A DNA stretch of 64,000 bases from Ga0077555 sp964500805 (GTDB lineage: Bacteria > Pseudomonadota > Alphaproteobacteria > Rhizobiales > Hyphomicrobiaceae): assembly GCA_964500805.1 (NCBI GenBank), contig CAZCQH010000011.1, positions 1 through 64,000 of the forward strand, written 5' to 3'. Under the pieces are notes generated by a model. It had not been told where the DNA came from and did no database searches. It saw nothing but the letters and a program-made list of their open reading frames with translations. The translations under genes were made by a program, and so were the position numbers. Shown one piece after another: positions 39,185 to 49,078 of this stretch (the first letter of the stretch is position 1; every line of letters begins with the position of its first letter).

Positions 39185-40495
39185 ATGCCGCGCCACATTC
39201 ACCTCATCGGCTTTCTGATCAACAGTCCGATCGATCACACCATTTTGTCCTGGGCCGATCCCAGAGATCGCCGCGTGGCGGGCTTGGGCTCGGTCCAGTA
39301 CTGGCAGGACCTCGCGCGGCTCTACGAAAAGGGTGGCTTCGACGCGGTGTTCTTTGCCGACATTCCCGCGACATTCGACAGCTACCGCGACCGCACCGAC
39401 GAGACGGTTCGTTACGGCATCTGCTGGCCGAACCATGATCCTATCCCGCTGCTCGGCATCATGGCCGGCGCGACCAGGCATCTCGGCCTTGCAACCACGA
39501 TGTCCATCACGTCGCGACATCCCTATACCGCCGTGCGTGAGCTTTCGACGCTGGACTATGTGACTGGCGGGCGTGTCGGATGGAACATCGTGACCGGACA
39601 TTTGCGGGCCGAATACCGCGCACTCGGTCTCGAACACGAAGAGCACGACGCGCGCTATGACCGGGCCGACGAGTACATTGCGATGTGCAAGGCGTTCTGG
39701 GTCGGCATTGCGCCAGATGCGATCAATGCGAACTTGTCGCAAGGTTGGCTCGCCGATCCTGCAAAAGTGAAAACGATCGACATGCGCGGCGCGCACTACG
39801 CAACGCACGCCGTATCACCCGTCTTGCCATCCGCCCAGGGCCGCCCCGTGCTGTTCCAGGCCGGCTCGTCGGGACGCGGCCAGCGCTTCGCAGCGACGCA
39901 TGCCGACGTGATCTTCGCCATTCAGCCGCATCTCGAAGGCATGAAGGCGATCATGGCGCAGTTTCGCACCACGGCTGAGAGTGTGGGGCGCATGGAGCCG
40001 ACACGCGTCACGTTCGCCGTGCAGACGATCATTGGTGGCACAGAGGCCGAAGCAAACCGCCGCCAGCGCGACATCGAGGAGCGCATCCCCATCGAAGCAG
40101 GCCTCGCGCGGCTCTCCGGCACCATGGGCATCGATTTTCACGGCATGCCGCTCGATCAACCGTTCGCCGAACTGCCGACACAAGCCTCGCAGGGCATGAT
40201 GAAGGCCATGGCCGGCGTGCTCGGCACCAACCGCTTTACGCTGCGCGATGCGGCGATGCGATGGGGCGTCGGCGTCGGCATGCCGCGCATCGTCGGCACA
40301 CCCGAGCAGGTCGCAGCGGAGCTGGAGACGATCTGGCGCGAAACCGGCTGCATCGGCTTCAATCTGTCGCCGACCGACACGCCGGCCAATGTCGCCGAGT
40401 TCGTCGACCATGTCGTGCCGCTGCTTCGCCGCCGCAACCTCGTCCGCCCCGGCTACACCGCCACCACCCTCCGCGGGAATTTGATCGAGGAGTGA
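39185..40495 (+). CDS. FMN-dependent monooxygenase, NtaA/SnaA/DszA family
   Basis: A 436-residue bacterial luciferase-like (LLM) enzyme that uses reduced flavin from a separate reductase. Typical blocks are GGFDAVFFADI, ATTMSITSRHPYTAVRELST, DYVTGGRVGWNIVTG and PVLFQAGSSGRGQRFAA. The subgroup includes nitrilotriacetate, EDTA and dibenzothiophene-sulfone monooxygenases. The substrate cannot be read from sequence. No flavin reductase gene is clearly linked, although the upstream FMN protein is a possible partner. Confidence 0.88.
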   Translation: MPRHIHLIGFLINSPIDHTILSWADPRDRRVAGLGSVQYWQDLARLYEKGGFDAVFFADIPATFDSYRDRTDETVRYGICWPNHDPIPLLGIMAGATRHLGLATTMSITSRHPYTAVRELSTLDYVTGGRVGWNIVTGHLRAEYRALGLEHEEHDARYDRADEYIAMCKAFWVGIAPDAINANLSQGWLADPAKVKTIDMRGAHYATHAVSPVLPSAQGRPVLFQAGSSGRGQRFAATHADVIFAIQPHLEGMKAIMAQFRTTAESVGRMEPTRVTFAVQTIIGGTEAEANRRQRDIEERIPIEAGLARLSGTMGIDFHGMPLDQPFAELPTQASQGMMKAMAGVLGTNRFTLRDAAMRWGVGVGMPRIVGTPEQVAAELETIWRETGCIGFNLSPTDTPANVAEFVDHVVPLLRRRNLVRPGYTATTLRGNLIEE

Positions 40496-40650
40496 GCTCG
40501 CGTCAGCGAGGTGTGCCAGTCCGGAACGGATCGAAAGCACTCTCCAACCTTTGCAATCGGCCACTTTAACCGCACTGCAAACACCTCGAATTTAGGCTCG
40601 GTCGCAGCATGCATGCTCCGCCGCCATCCCGACTTCGAGACAAGCTCGCC

Positions 40651-41418
40651 ATGTCCACTGCCACACCCACCCCTGCCGTCTCGCTGCGCGGCCTGCGCAA
40701 GACGTTCGGTGCCAAGGTCGCTGTGAACGGCCTCGATCTTGAGATCGCAGCGGGCGAGTTCTATGCGCTGCTCGGGCCAAACGGCGCCGGCAAGACGACA
40801 ACACTGCGCATGACTGCAGGCCTCATGAAGCCGGACGTAGGCGACATCAAAATCTTTGGCATTGATGCCGTCGCTGCTCCGGTCGAAGCCAAGCGCATCA
40901 TGGCCTGGCTTCCGGACGAGCCCATGCTCTATGACAAGCTGACGCCGCTCGAATACCTGGAGTTCGTCGCCGGTCTCTGGAGTGTCCCGCCGCGCGTCGC
41001 GGAACAGCGCGCCGCGGAGTTGATCGAGGTTCTCCAGCTTGGAGCCGTTCGCCATCAGCGATGCGAAGGCTTCTCGCGCGGCATGAAGCAGAAGGTGGCG
41101 CTCGCCGGCGCGCTGATCCACGATCCGCGGCTGATCATGCTCGATGAACCGCTGACCGGCCTCGATGCCGCCATCGCCCGCGACGTGAAGGACCTGCTCA
41201 CTGCTCGCGTCAAAGCCGGTGCCACGATTATTCTGACGACGCATATCCTCGAAGTCGCCGAGCGTCTGGCGAACCGCATCGGCATCGTGGCCGAGGGCCG
41301 CCTCGTCGCCGAGGGCACGCTTTCCGAGCTCAGAGCTGCGGCTGGCCACCAGCATTCCACGCTCGAAGACGTGTTCCTGTCGCTGACCCGCCCCGCAGCC
41401 GGAGCCATCGCGGCATGA
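40651..41418 (+). CDS. ABC-2 type exporter ATPase
   Basis: About 255 residues with Walker A GPNGAGKTT, signature FSRGMKQKVALAGAL and Walker B LIMLDEPLTGLD. It couples to the membrane protein that starts 4 nt before its stop (ATGA overlap). ATG at 40651 is chosen; an in-frame ATG at 40609 adds 14 residues and neither has a strong ribosome site. The substrate is unknown. Confidence 0.85.
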   Translation: MSTATPTPAVSLRGLRKTFGAKVAVNGLDLEIAAGEFYALLGPNGAGKTTTLRMTAGLMKPDVGDIKIFGIDAVAAPVEAKRIMAWLPDEPMLYDKLTPLEYLEFVAGLWSVPPRVAEQRAAELIEVLQLGAVRHQRCEGFSRGMKQKVALAGALIHDPRLIMLDEPLTGLDAAIARDVKDLLTARVKAGATIILTTHILEVAERLANRIGIVAEGRLVAEGTLSELRAAAGHQHSTLEDVFLSLTRPAAGAIAA

Positions 41419-43013
41419 TTCGGCTTTATCCGCCTCCCGGCAGCTTCCTTTGGCTCGTCGTTCATGACATGCGCCTCAACTGGCGCCGCTTTGCCGGTAT
41501 GCTGGGTGAAGCCGGCAAAATCCCGCCACACGCCATTGCGGCGGTGGCAATCGTCGTCTCTCACGCGCTCGCCTGGCCCGTTGCAGGGGCGCTGATCCCC
41601 GTCGCCGACGAATTCGCCCTTACAGGCGCCGATCGCCCAGCCCTCGCCGGTATCTTGATCGCCCTGCTCTCCTGGATGATCGCCCAGAGCCTGTTCGGCG
41701 CCATGCGCACACTTTACGATCGCGGCGATCTCGACCTGCTGATGGCGTCACCCTTGCCGCCCGCCCGCATCTTTGCCGCAAAGGCCACTGCCATCGCGAC
41801 CAGCACGGCCGGCTCCATCGCCGTCCTTGTATTGCCGCTGGCCAACATGGGGGCGCTGAGTGGACGTCCGCACTGGCTCGCAATCTATCCGGTGCTGACC
41901 GCACTGGCCCTCGTTGCGACAAGTGTGGCGATTCTCGTTGCGATCGGCCTCTTCTTTTCGGTCGGCGCCCGCCGAGCACGCCTCGTGATGCAGCTGACTG
42001 GTGCCGCCATCGGTGGCGGTTTTGTGCTCGGCGCGCAGATCGTGCTGCTGCTCCCCGCCGATTTGCGAGACCGCGTGGGCGACTGGTTCTCGAGCCTGCT
42101 CAGGGATGGCTCTCAATCGCTTCTTGCTTTTGTCACCGCCGTTCCCGTATCCGCAGCGCTCGGCCATGGCCCCGCCATCGCTGGCCTGCTCGCAGCTTCG
42201 CTTGTACTCTTTGCCGCCGCAATCGTCCTTTTGGCCGAGCGGTTTGCCAGGGCAAGCATCGCCGCATCGGGCCAGTCCTCGGCCCAGACATACGCGGAGC
42301 CAACACGCGGCGTGCACTTTAGAAGCAACCCGGGCCCCGCGCTCCGCCGCAAGGAATGGCGGCTGCTGCTTCGCGATCCCGGGCTCTGTGCTCAGGTCTC
42401 GCTGCAGATCATCTATACGCTGCCGATGGTCCTCGTGCTCGTGAAGAGCGGCACCATTCCCACGATCGTCGCGATCGCCCCATCGATCGTCGTCATCGTC
42501 GCTCAGGTTGCAGCTTCCCTCGCGTGGATCACCGTCTCTGGCGAGGATGCGCCCGAGCTGATCGCCACGGCCCCGATTCAGCCAGCCGCTGCCGATGCCG
42601 CCAAGCTGTCGGCCATTGCTGTACCGGTATCCACACTGCTGGCGCTCCCTGTGGCAATCCTCGCCCTGATCTCGCCATATGCGGCGGCCTTGACCGCTGT
42701 TATCGGCGCCGGCGCCTGCCTCTCGACGTCTCTCCTCAACATTTGGCACCCGATGCCCGGCAATCGGCGCGGCATGCTGCGCCGGCACTCGCAGTCGAAG
42801 CTGCTGGCTCTCATCGAGCACATCATCGCCATGCTATGGGCTGTCGCCGTCGTGCTGGCTCTCGTGGGTAGCTGGTACTGCGCGGCAGCGATATTCCTCG
42901 CACTTATCGTGCTGGCACTGGCCGTTCCCGGCAGCTGTACCCGCCTGGCTGCTGAGGCGGCTTGGCTTGAAGCGCATCCGAAACCGCAGGACCCGGTACG
43001 ACAGCATGCCTGA
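41415..43013 (+). CDS. ABC-2 type exporter membrane subunit
   Basis: A 532-residue protein with about a dozen hydrophobic helices, translated in overlap with the ATPase gene. The soluble segment RSNPGPALRRKEWRLLLRDPGL in the middle resembles the coupling region of ABC-2 permeases such as those in lantibiotic or antibiotic export. There is one such permease, twice the usual size, so it may serve as both halves. No regulator is linked. Confidence 0.82.
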   Translation: MIRLYPPPGSFLWLVVHDMRLNWRRFAGMLGEAGKIPPHAIAAVAIVVSHALAWPVAGALIPVADEFALTGADRPALAGILIALLSWMIAQSLFGAMRTLYDRGDLDLLMASPLPPARIFAAKATAIATSTAGSIAVLVLPLANMGALSGRPHWLAIYPVLTALALVATSVAILVAIGLFFSVGARRARLVMQLTGAAIGGGFVLGAQIVLLLPADLRDRVGDWFSSLLRDGSQSLLAFVTAVPVSAALGHGPAIAGLLAASLVLFAAAIVLLAERFARASIAASGQSSAQTYAEPTRGVHFRSNPGPALRRKEWRLLLRDPGLCAQVSLQIIYTLPMVLVLVKSGTIPTIVAIAPSIVVIVAQVAASLAWITVSGEDAPELIATAPIQPAAADAAKLSAIAVPVSTLLALPVAILALISPYAAALTAVIGAGACLSTSLLNIWHPMPGNRRGMLRRHSQSKLLALIEHIIAMLWAVAVVLALVGSWYCAAAIFLALIVLALAVPGSCTRLAAEAAWLEAHPKPQDPVRQHA

Positions 43014-43234
43014 TAGCCCGGGCAGAGAGTCAGCGGGTTGTCAGCGCAACGACGAAATCTGATTCGCCCGAAAACGCGAAATATCCGCGTCGTACCGTCT
43101 CATTCGCGCCACGTGCCTCCGTCATTCGCAGCGATCGCTAATCTGCCGCATCCCGCATCGACGAAGGCTATGCCACGCGGTGCTAAAGGGAGTGCGAGTC
43201 CGAGTGGCTGCGCAGCAAAACAACGAGACAAAAG

Positions 43235-44296
43235 TTGCAAAAATTCGTCGAAGCCGCCCAGGCGGCCATTGAGCGCGAGGTCCCGCCGCCAGGAGACCTC
43301 AAAGCCCGCGCCCGAGCTCTGGCGCAGCACTGCGCCGCATATCGCCGCCCTTCCGCCGGGCGCGCCAGTTTGCAGTTGGCGACCACCATCGCTCCGTTCG
43401 CGGCTTTGCTTGGTGTTCTGATCTGGCTCGGCGACCATAACTACTGGTTGACGATGCTCCTCGCGATTCCCCTGGGGGGGCTGCTGGTCCGCTTCTTCAT
43501 CATTCAGCACGATTGCGGCCACGGCTCGTTTTTTGCGTCTCGCCGCCTCAATGACCTCGTCGGCCGCTGCATGAGCGTTTTCACCGTCACGCCATACGGC
43601 ATGTGGCGTCGCGTCCATGCGCAGCACCACGCCACATCGGGCAATCTCGATCGACGCGGCGCCGGCGACATCGAAACGTTGACCGTAAGGGAATATCTCG
43701 CGCTGCCGAAGCTGTCGCGCCTTCGCTACCGCGTTTACCGCAACCCGCTGTTCCTGTTCGGGATCGGTGTACCGGCTTTCTTCGTAGTGTTGCAGCGCGT
43801 CCCGTGGGGCCATCCGATGCCGATCCGGGAATCCTGGAAGAGCATCTTCGGCCTCGACGCGGCGATCGTTGCGGTCTACGGCGTACTTGGTTGGTTGATC
43901 TCGTTCAAGCTGCTTCTGGTGATTGCGCTGCCCGCCATCCTCGTCGCCTCGGCCGTCGGCGGCTGGCTCTTCTTTGTCCAGCATCAGTTCGAGGGAACAC
44001 ATTGGGAAAGCGCACCGGACTGGGATTTCCAGATCGCGGCGATACACGGCAGCTCGTATTATGACCTGCCCAAAGTGCTGAACTGGTTCACGGGGAACAT
44101 CGGTCTGCACCACATCCACCACCTGAACAGCATGGTCCCTAATTATCGCCTGCAGGAATGTCTTGCAGCCTCGGAAGAGTTCAAAGCACTGAACCGGCTG
44201 ACGCTCCTCGAAAGCTTCAAATGCGCCCGCCTGACGCTCTGGTGCGAGGAAACGCGCAAGCTGGTCGGCTTCGCGGAGGCCAAAGCACTCCGCTGA
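43235..44296 (+). CDS. Membrane fatty-acid desaturase
   Basis: A 353-residue enzyme with the three histidine boxes of di-iron desaturases: HDCGH (92-96), HAQHH (128-132) and HHIHH (292-296), between hydrophobic helices. It introduces double bonds in membrane lipid acyl chains, or hydroxylates a similar substrate. No ATG fits; the start appears to be TTG at 43235, with GAGA upstream. The 221-nt gap before it shows no gene. Confidence 0.87.
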   Translation: MQKFVEAAQAAIEREVPPPGDLKARARALAQHCAAYRRPSAGRASLQLATTIAPFAALLGVLIWLGDHNYWLTMLLAIPLGGLLVRFFIIQHDCGHGSFFASRRLNDLVGRCMSVFTVTPYGMWRRVHAQHHATSGNLDRRGAGDIETLTVREYLALPKLSRLRYRVYRNPLFLFGIGVPAFFVVLQRVPWGHPMPIRESWKSIFGLDAAIVAVYGVLGWLISFKLLLVIALPAILVASAVGGWLFFVQHQFEGTHWESAPDWDFQIAAIHGSSYYDLPKVLNWFTGNIGLHHIHHLNSMVPNYRLQECLAASEEFKALNRLTLLESFKCARLTLWCEETRKLVGFAEAKALR

Positions 44297-44430
44297 TATC
44301 CGATCGGGTTCCGAGCCGATTGCAATGAGCTGTGGCATCGCATGTTGCCGCTGCCCCATCCCGGGCTCGGGCTGGACACCCCCGCTGCCTTGTGATGTTC
44401 CATGGCAAAGCCGCCGTGGGGGACATCGGA

Positions 44431-45654
44431 ATGGACGATCATAAACCAACCAAGTTCGACAACACACTGGACCTCAACAAGGCGCAGCGCGCGCCGGCAA
44501 CGGATATTCTGCGCGGCGCGGGATACATCATTTGGGAAGGCACGAGGCACACGCCTGCATTCTTGAAGGCGCTCTTCGAGGGTCTGGTCGAGATCGGCAA
44601 GGTCCTGATCGAAGGCTGGCGTGGGCTCAGCGGCCGGACCCGCGCAGCAATTTTAGGCGGCCTTGCCCTCCTCTATGTGCTGAACGTCGCCTGGGACTGG
44701 CGGCATGCTCCCGGTCACTGGTGGGATCACGTGCGCGGCAATCGCCCGCTGAATAGCGCAAAGAGCTGGCACTACCATCTGATGAGCAATGACTTGGCAG
44801 GGCTCACGCGCACCAACGCCGACCTGATCGTCACCGAGCATTCGCAGAACAACAGCGGCGACAACTACCGGATCTGGACGAAGGAGGACGTCGAGAAGAT
44901 GAAGCTGCGTCCCGATGGGAGCAAGCGTCTCGTCGTCTCGTACTTCTCGATCGGCGAAGCAGAATCATACCGGTTTTACTGGCGACCGGAATGGAAGGAC
45001 GATGGCGAACTCCCGGGCTGGTATGTCGCCGAGAACTGCGCCTGGCCGCGCAATTACATGGTTCGCTATTGGCACGACGGCTGGAAGGACATCATGTATC
45101 GCCAGAAGCGCTCCTATTTGCAGCGCATCATCGACGCAGGCTTTGACGGTGTCTACCTCGACCGGATCGACGTGTTTTGGGAGCAGATCAAGGATCGCCC
45201 GACGGCGCGGGAGGACATGATCCAGTTCGTCAAAGAGCTCGCCGAAACCGCCCGCAAGCTGAAACCCGGCTTCATCGTCATCGCACAGAATGCCGAGGAT
45301 CTTCTCGACGAGAAACGTTATCGTGACATCATCGATGGTCTCGGAAAGGAAGACCTTCTCTACGGTCATACCGGCACCAATGATCGCAACAAGCCTGATG
45401 AGATTTCGACCTCGCTCAAGCACATCGATCGCCTGCTCCGGGATTGGAAGCCTGTGTTTGCGGTCGAGTACGTGACCAAGCCCGAGCTGATCGAGCCGGC
45501 CCGCAAGGAATTGCAGAGCTACGGGTTTATTCCAACGTCCGCCCATCGCAGTCTCGACGGCCTCGAGCCGACTGCCGAGCGGCCGCCCTCGACCATTAAG
45601 TATGGCACGCCGGAATGGATTGCCGAGAATTGCAAGGATAAGCCGCACTGGTAG
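44431..45654 (+). CDS. GH114-like (endo-alpha-1,4-polygalactosaminidase-type) protein, membrane-anchored
   Basis: About 407 residues. A 70-residue cytoplasmic part leads into a membrane helix (about 71-88) and an extracytoplasmic TIM-barrel domain with VSYFSIGEAESYRFYW, GFDGVYLDRIDVFW and FIVIAQNAEDLL; these are the conserved blocks of the TM1410/GH114 family, which includes polygalactosaminidases. The acidic residues of LDRID are the likely catalytic pair. ATG at 44431 is chosen after GGGGGA; an ATG at 44395 is possible. A related secreted protein follows directly. Confidence 0.78.
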   Translation: MDDHKPTKFDNTLDLNKAQRAPATDILRGAGYIIWEGTRHTPAFLKALFEGLVEIGKVLIEGWRGLSGRTRAAILGGLALLYVLNVAWDWRHAPGHWWDHVRGNRPLNSAKSWHYHLMSNDLAGLTRTNADLIVTEHSQNNSGDNYRIWTKEDVEKMKLRPDGSKRLVVSYFSIGEAESYRFYWRPEWKDDGELPGWYVAENCAWPRNYMVRYWHDGWKDIMYRQKRSYLQRIIDAGFDGVYLDRIDVFWEQIKDRPTAREDMIQFVKELAETARKLKPGFIVIAQNAEDLLDEKRYRDIIDGLGKEDLLYGHTGTNDRNKPDEISTSLKHIDRLLRDWKPVFAVEYVTKPELIEPARKELQSYGFIPTSAHRSLDGLEPTAERPPSTIKYGTPEWIAENCKDKPHW

Positions 45655-45765
45655 CTGCCCGGATGCTGCCTGGATGCTGCTCGCGAGCAGACCGAGCAGT
45701 TGCCCGGCAGTCGAAAATCTGCAAGCGGTAGAACTCGGGCGGCGTACTCGTGCAAGGAACCGGGA

Positions 45766-46830
45766 ATGAAACGAATGATCAGGGCATGTGTTTTCGGCGC
45801 GCTGCTGGCGTCGTTCGGTCTATCGCAGCCCGCTTTGGCTCAAGGCGCCCAGCACACCATCCCGTTCGGCGGTGCCAAATCGTGGGCCTATCAGCTGAAG
45901 AATATCGGTCAGAAGCAGCAGAAGGCCATTGCGGACTCGAAATACGATCTGGTCGTTATCGACTATTCGCGCGCCCTCGACAGCGACCCGTCCACCGCGG
46001 AGGTCCCGCTATCGCGCGATGAGATTGCGGCCATGCAGAAGAAGCCGGATGGCAGCCGCCGCATCGTCATCGCTTATCTGTCGATCGGCGAAAGTGAGAA
46101 CTATCGCTATTATTGGCAGTCGGAGTGGAACAAGAAGCGTCCCGCATGGATGGGCGCCGAGAGCAGGGAGTGGAAGGGCAACTTCCTGGTGCAGTATTGG
46201 AACCCCACTTGGCAGAACATCATCTTCGGCAACGATAAGTCCTATGTTGATCGCATCCTGGCTGCCGGTTTCGACGGCTTCTACATCGATCGCGCTGACG
46301 CTTACTACCGCTACGGCGACACCCCTCTCTCGCGCGATCGCATGGCAGATTTTGTGATCAAGCTTTCCCAGTACATCCGTTCGAAAAAGCCCGATGCCGG
46401 CATCATGATCCAGAATGCCGAAGAGCTGCTCGACCGGCCGCCGTTCCTGTCAGCGATCGACGCCATCGCCAAGGAGGATCTGGTCTTCGGCATCACGCAT
46501 CGGGAGGAGCGCAACAAGCCGGAGGACATCGACTGGAGCAACAAGCTTCTGAAGAGCGCACAGGACAAGGGCAAGAAGATCTTCGTCGTCGAGTACCTGA
46601 CCAAGTCGCAAAACATCGCGTCGGCCCAGGACTTCATGGCCAAGAACGACTACGTGCTCTATTACGGCCCTCGCGGTCTCTTCGAGCTCAACGATGGCAG
46701 CGCGACCGCCGGTCCGCGTCGCGGCGCCCTCGACCCCACACCGGAGAACCCGAGCTACAAGAAGAGCATCAAGGGCAAGATCAACACGCAGTATCAGAGC
46801 ATCAAGAACAGGATCAAAGGCAATCAGTAG
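45766..46830 (+). CDS. GH114-like protein, secreted paralogue
   Basis: A 354-residue protein with signal peptide (MKRMIRACVFGALLASFGLS then ALAQ cut site). The barrel motifs match the upstream neighbour: IAYLSIGESENYRYYW, GFDGFYIDRADAYY, IMIQNAEELL and VVEYLTKS. ATG at 45766 has AAGGA upstream. The C-terminus ends in a Lys/Asn-rich tail (KINTQYQSIKNRIKGNQ). The two genes look like a duplication with different localisation. The polysaccharide target is unknown. Confidence 0.8.
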   Translation: MKRMIRACVFGALLASFGLSQPALAQGAQHTIPFGGAKSWAYQLKNIGQKQQKAIADSKYDLVVIDYSRALDSDPSTAEVPLSRDEIAAMQKKPDGSRRIVIAYLSIGESENYRYYWQSEWNKKRPAWMGAESREWKGNFLVQYWNPTWQNIIFGNDKSYVDRILAAGFDGFYIDRADAYYRYGDTPLSRDRMADFVIKLSQYIRSKKPDAGIMIQNAEELLDRPPFLSAIDAIAKEDLVFGITHREERNKPEDIDWSNKLLKSAQDKGKKIFVVEYLTKSQNIASAQDFMAKNDYVLYYGPRGLFELNDGSATAGPRRGALDPTPENPSYKKSIKGKINTQYQSIKNRIKGNQ

Positions 46831-46976
46831 CCATTCTTGGCCGGCTCGCGCGGGGTCTGCGTATCGACCCGGAAGGCAGGCGAAGAGATCTTCACCACCG
46901 TCCTCGCATCGGAAGGCTTGCAGCCGACCGGCCATGCGCTAAGGTCGCGCGTACTCTGCCCAGGAACGAACCACGC

Positions 46977-49073
46977 ATGGCACGCATACAATCCCGCCTT
47001 GCCGTCGATGTTGGCGGCACGTTCACCGACGTCGTCCTAGAATCCGGCACCGCCCGACATTCTATCAAGGTTCTGACCACGCCCGACGCGCCCGAGCGAG
47101 CCATTTTGGAGGGCACCCGCGCCGTGTTGGCCGAGGCAGGGATTGGCTTTGATGATCTCGCCGTCGTCATCCACGGCACGACGCTCGCCACCAATGCGAT
47201 CATCGAGAGGAAGGGCGCAAGAACCGCGCTGATCGCCACGGAAGGGTTCCGGGACGTCATCGAAGTGGCGGACGAGAGCCGCTACGACCAATATGACCTC
47301 ACCATCGAGAAGCCGAAGGTCCTCGTCCCGCGCCGCCTGCGCTTCACGGTGCCCGAGCGCGTCGACGTCAACGGTCAGATTCGCCTCGCCCTCGACGAAA
47401 CTGCAGTCGAGAAGGCCGCCAAGGAGATTGGCCGCGCGAAGATCGAAGCTGTCGCCGTGGCCTTGATTCATGGCTACGCCAATCCCGCGCATGAGCGGCG
47501 GATCGCTGAGATCGTTTCACGACACTGCCAAGGGATCGCTATCACGCTCGCGTCGGAAGCCTGCCCCGAGGTGCGGGAGTACGAGCGCACGTCCACGGCG
47601 ATCGCCAACGCTTACGTCCAGCCGATGATGGCAGGCTATCTCGGCCGCCTCGAGGCCGCCTTCGCCGCCGAAGGTTATAAGCACCCGATCCACCTGGTGA
47701 CCTCCGGTGGCAACCTGACGAGCCTCGGGACCGCCCAGCAGTTTCCCGTGCGCCTCATCGAATCGGGACCCGCCGGTGGCGCAATTCTCGCGGCGCACGT
47801 GGCGGGCGAGCGCGGCCTCGACCGCGTGCTCTCGTTCGACATGGGCGGCACGACCGCCAAGATCTGCATCATCCAGGACGGCGAGCCGTTCAAGGCCCGC
47901 TCCTTCGAGGTCGACCGTGCCGCCCGCTTTCTTAAAGGCAGCGGCCTTCCCGTGCGCATTCCAGTGATCGAGATGGTGGAGATCGGTGCGGGCGGCGGCT
48001 CCATCGCCAAGGTCGACATTCTGAAGCGCATTACCGTCGGTCCTGAAAGTGCGGCCTCCGTGCCGGGTCCAGCCTGTTACGCCCGCGGCGGCGAGGAGCC
48101 GACCGTCACCGACGCCGACGTGGTCCTGGGACGCATCGACGTCGACGGCTTCGCAGGCGGCAAGCTCACGCTTGAGCCAAAGCGCTCCGACGTGGCGATC
48201 GAAAGCTGCATTGCGGCTCCCCTCGGCCTCACACTGGAGCATGCCGCCTATGGGATCGCGGAAATCGTCGACGAGAACATGTCGAACGCGGCCCGTGTGC
48301 ATTCGGTCGAGCGCGGCGTCGTCATCGCGGACCACACGCTGGTCGCCTTCGGGGGCGCCGCACCACTCCACGCATGCCGCATGGCGGAAAAGCTCGGCAT
48401 AGGCCGCATCGTCATTCCGGAAGGCGCGGGAGTCGGTTCGGCCATAGGTTTCCTGAAAGCACCCGCCGCTTTCGAGCTGGTCCGCAGTCGCTTCATGAAC
48501 CTCGACTCTTTCGACGCAGATGCCGCCAACCAGCTGCTCGGCGACATGAGCCGGGAGGCGCGTGCACTTGCAGAGAGCGCCGCGCTCGGCCGGGCGCTCA
48601 CTGAGGAGCGCGTCGCCTTCATGCGCTACATCGGCCAGGGTCACGAGATCGCGGTGAAACTGCCCGCCGGCCATATCGGCAAAGGCGAGGCGCAGAAGTT
48701 GCGTGAAGCCTTCGAAGCTGACTACCGACGCTTATTCGAGCGCCATATTCCGGGGGCTCGCATCGAGGTCCTCTCCTGGTCGGTTCTGGTCACCACCAAA
48801 CCCGAGCCGCCGAAGCGGCTCGCCACCCGGCGTGCCAGCTCCGCCAAGCTGAAGGCCTCAGGCTCTCGCATCATCTGGGATCAGGCGTCCGGCAAATCCC
48901 GCAAGGTCGACACCTACGCTCGGACCGACATCAAGCCCGGCATGCACGTGGCTGGCCCAGCGATGATCCTGGAGTCGGGCACCTCCACCTTTGTCTCCGC
49001 CCAGTTCGACGCAACGATTGACTCCGGCAACGCGCTCGTCCTCACACGCCGAGCTGCGACCCAGAAAGGCTGA
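46977..49073 (+). CDS. Hydantoinase/oxoprolinase A subunit (HyuA family)
   Basis: A 698-residue ATP-dependent ring-opening hydrolase subunit. It carries the actin-like phosphate motif VDVGGTFTDVVLE at the N-terminus, VLSFDMGGTTAKI in the middle and FGGAAPLHACRMAEKLGI. With the B subunit 5 nt downstream it should cleave hydantoin, N-methylhydantoin, 5-oxoproline or an acetone/acetophenone-carboxylase-like substrate. The family does not predict which one. Confidence 0.9.
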   Translation: MARIQSRLAVDVGGTFTDVVLESGTARHSIKVLTTPDAPERAILEGTRAVLAEAGIGFDDLAVVIHGTTLATNAIIERKGARTALIATEGFRDVIEVADESRYDQYDLTIEKPKVLVPRRLRFTVPERVDVNGQIRLALDETAVEKAAKEIGRAKIEAVAVALIHGYANPAHERRIAEIVSRHCQGIAITLASEACPEVREYERTSTAIANAYVQPMMAGYLGRLEAAFAAEGYKHPIHLVTSGGNLTSLGTAQQFPVRLIESGPAGGAILAAHVAGERGLDRVLSFDMGGTTAKICIIQDGEPFKARSFEVDRAARFLKGSGLPVRIPVIEMVEIGAGGGSIAKVDILKRITVGPESAASVPGPACYARGGEEPTVTDADVVLGRIDVDGFAGGKLTLEPKRSDVAIESCIAAPLGLTLEHAAYGIAEIVDENMSNAARVHSVERGVVIADHTLVAFGGAAPLHACRMAEKLGIGRIVIPEGAGVGSAIGFLKAPAAFELVRSRFMNLDSFDADAANQLLGDMSREARALAESAALGRALTEERVAFMRYIGQGHEIAVKLPAGHIGKGEAQKLREAFEADYRRLFERHIPGARIEVLSWSVLVTTKPEPPKRLATRRASSAKLKASGSRIIWDQASGKSRKVDTYARTDIKPGMHVAGPAMILESGTSTFVSAQFDATIDSGNALVLTRRAATQKG

Positions 49074-49078
49074 CCCCG

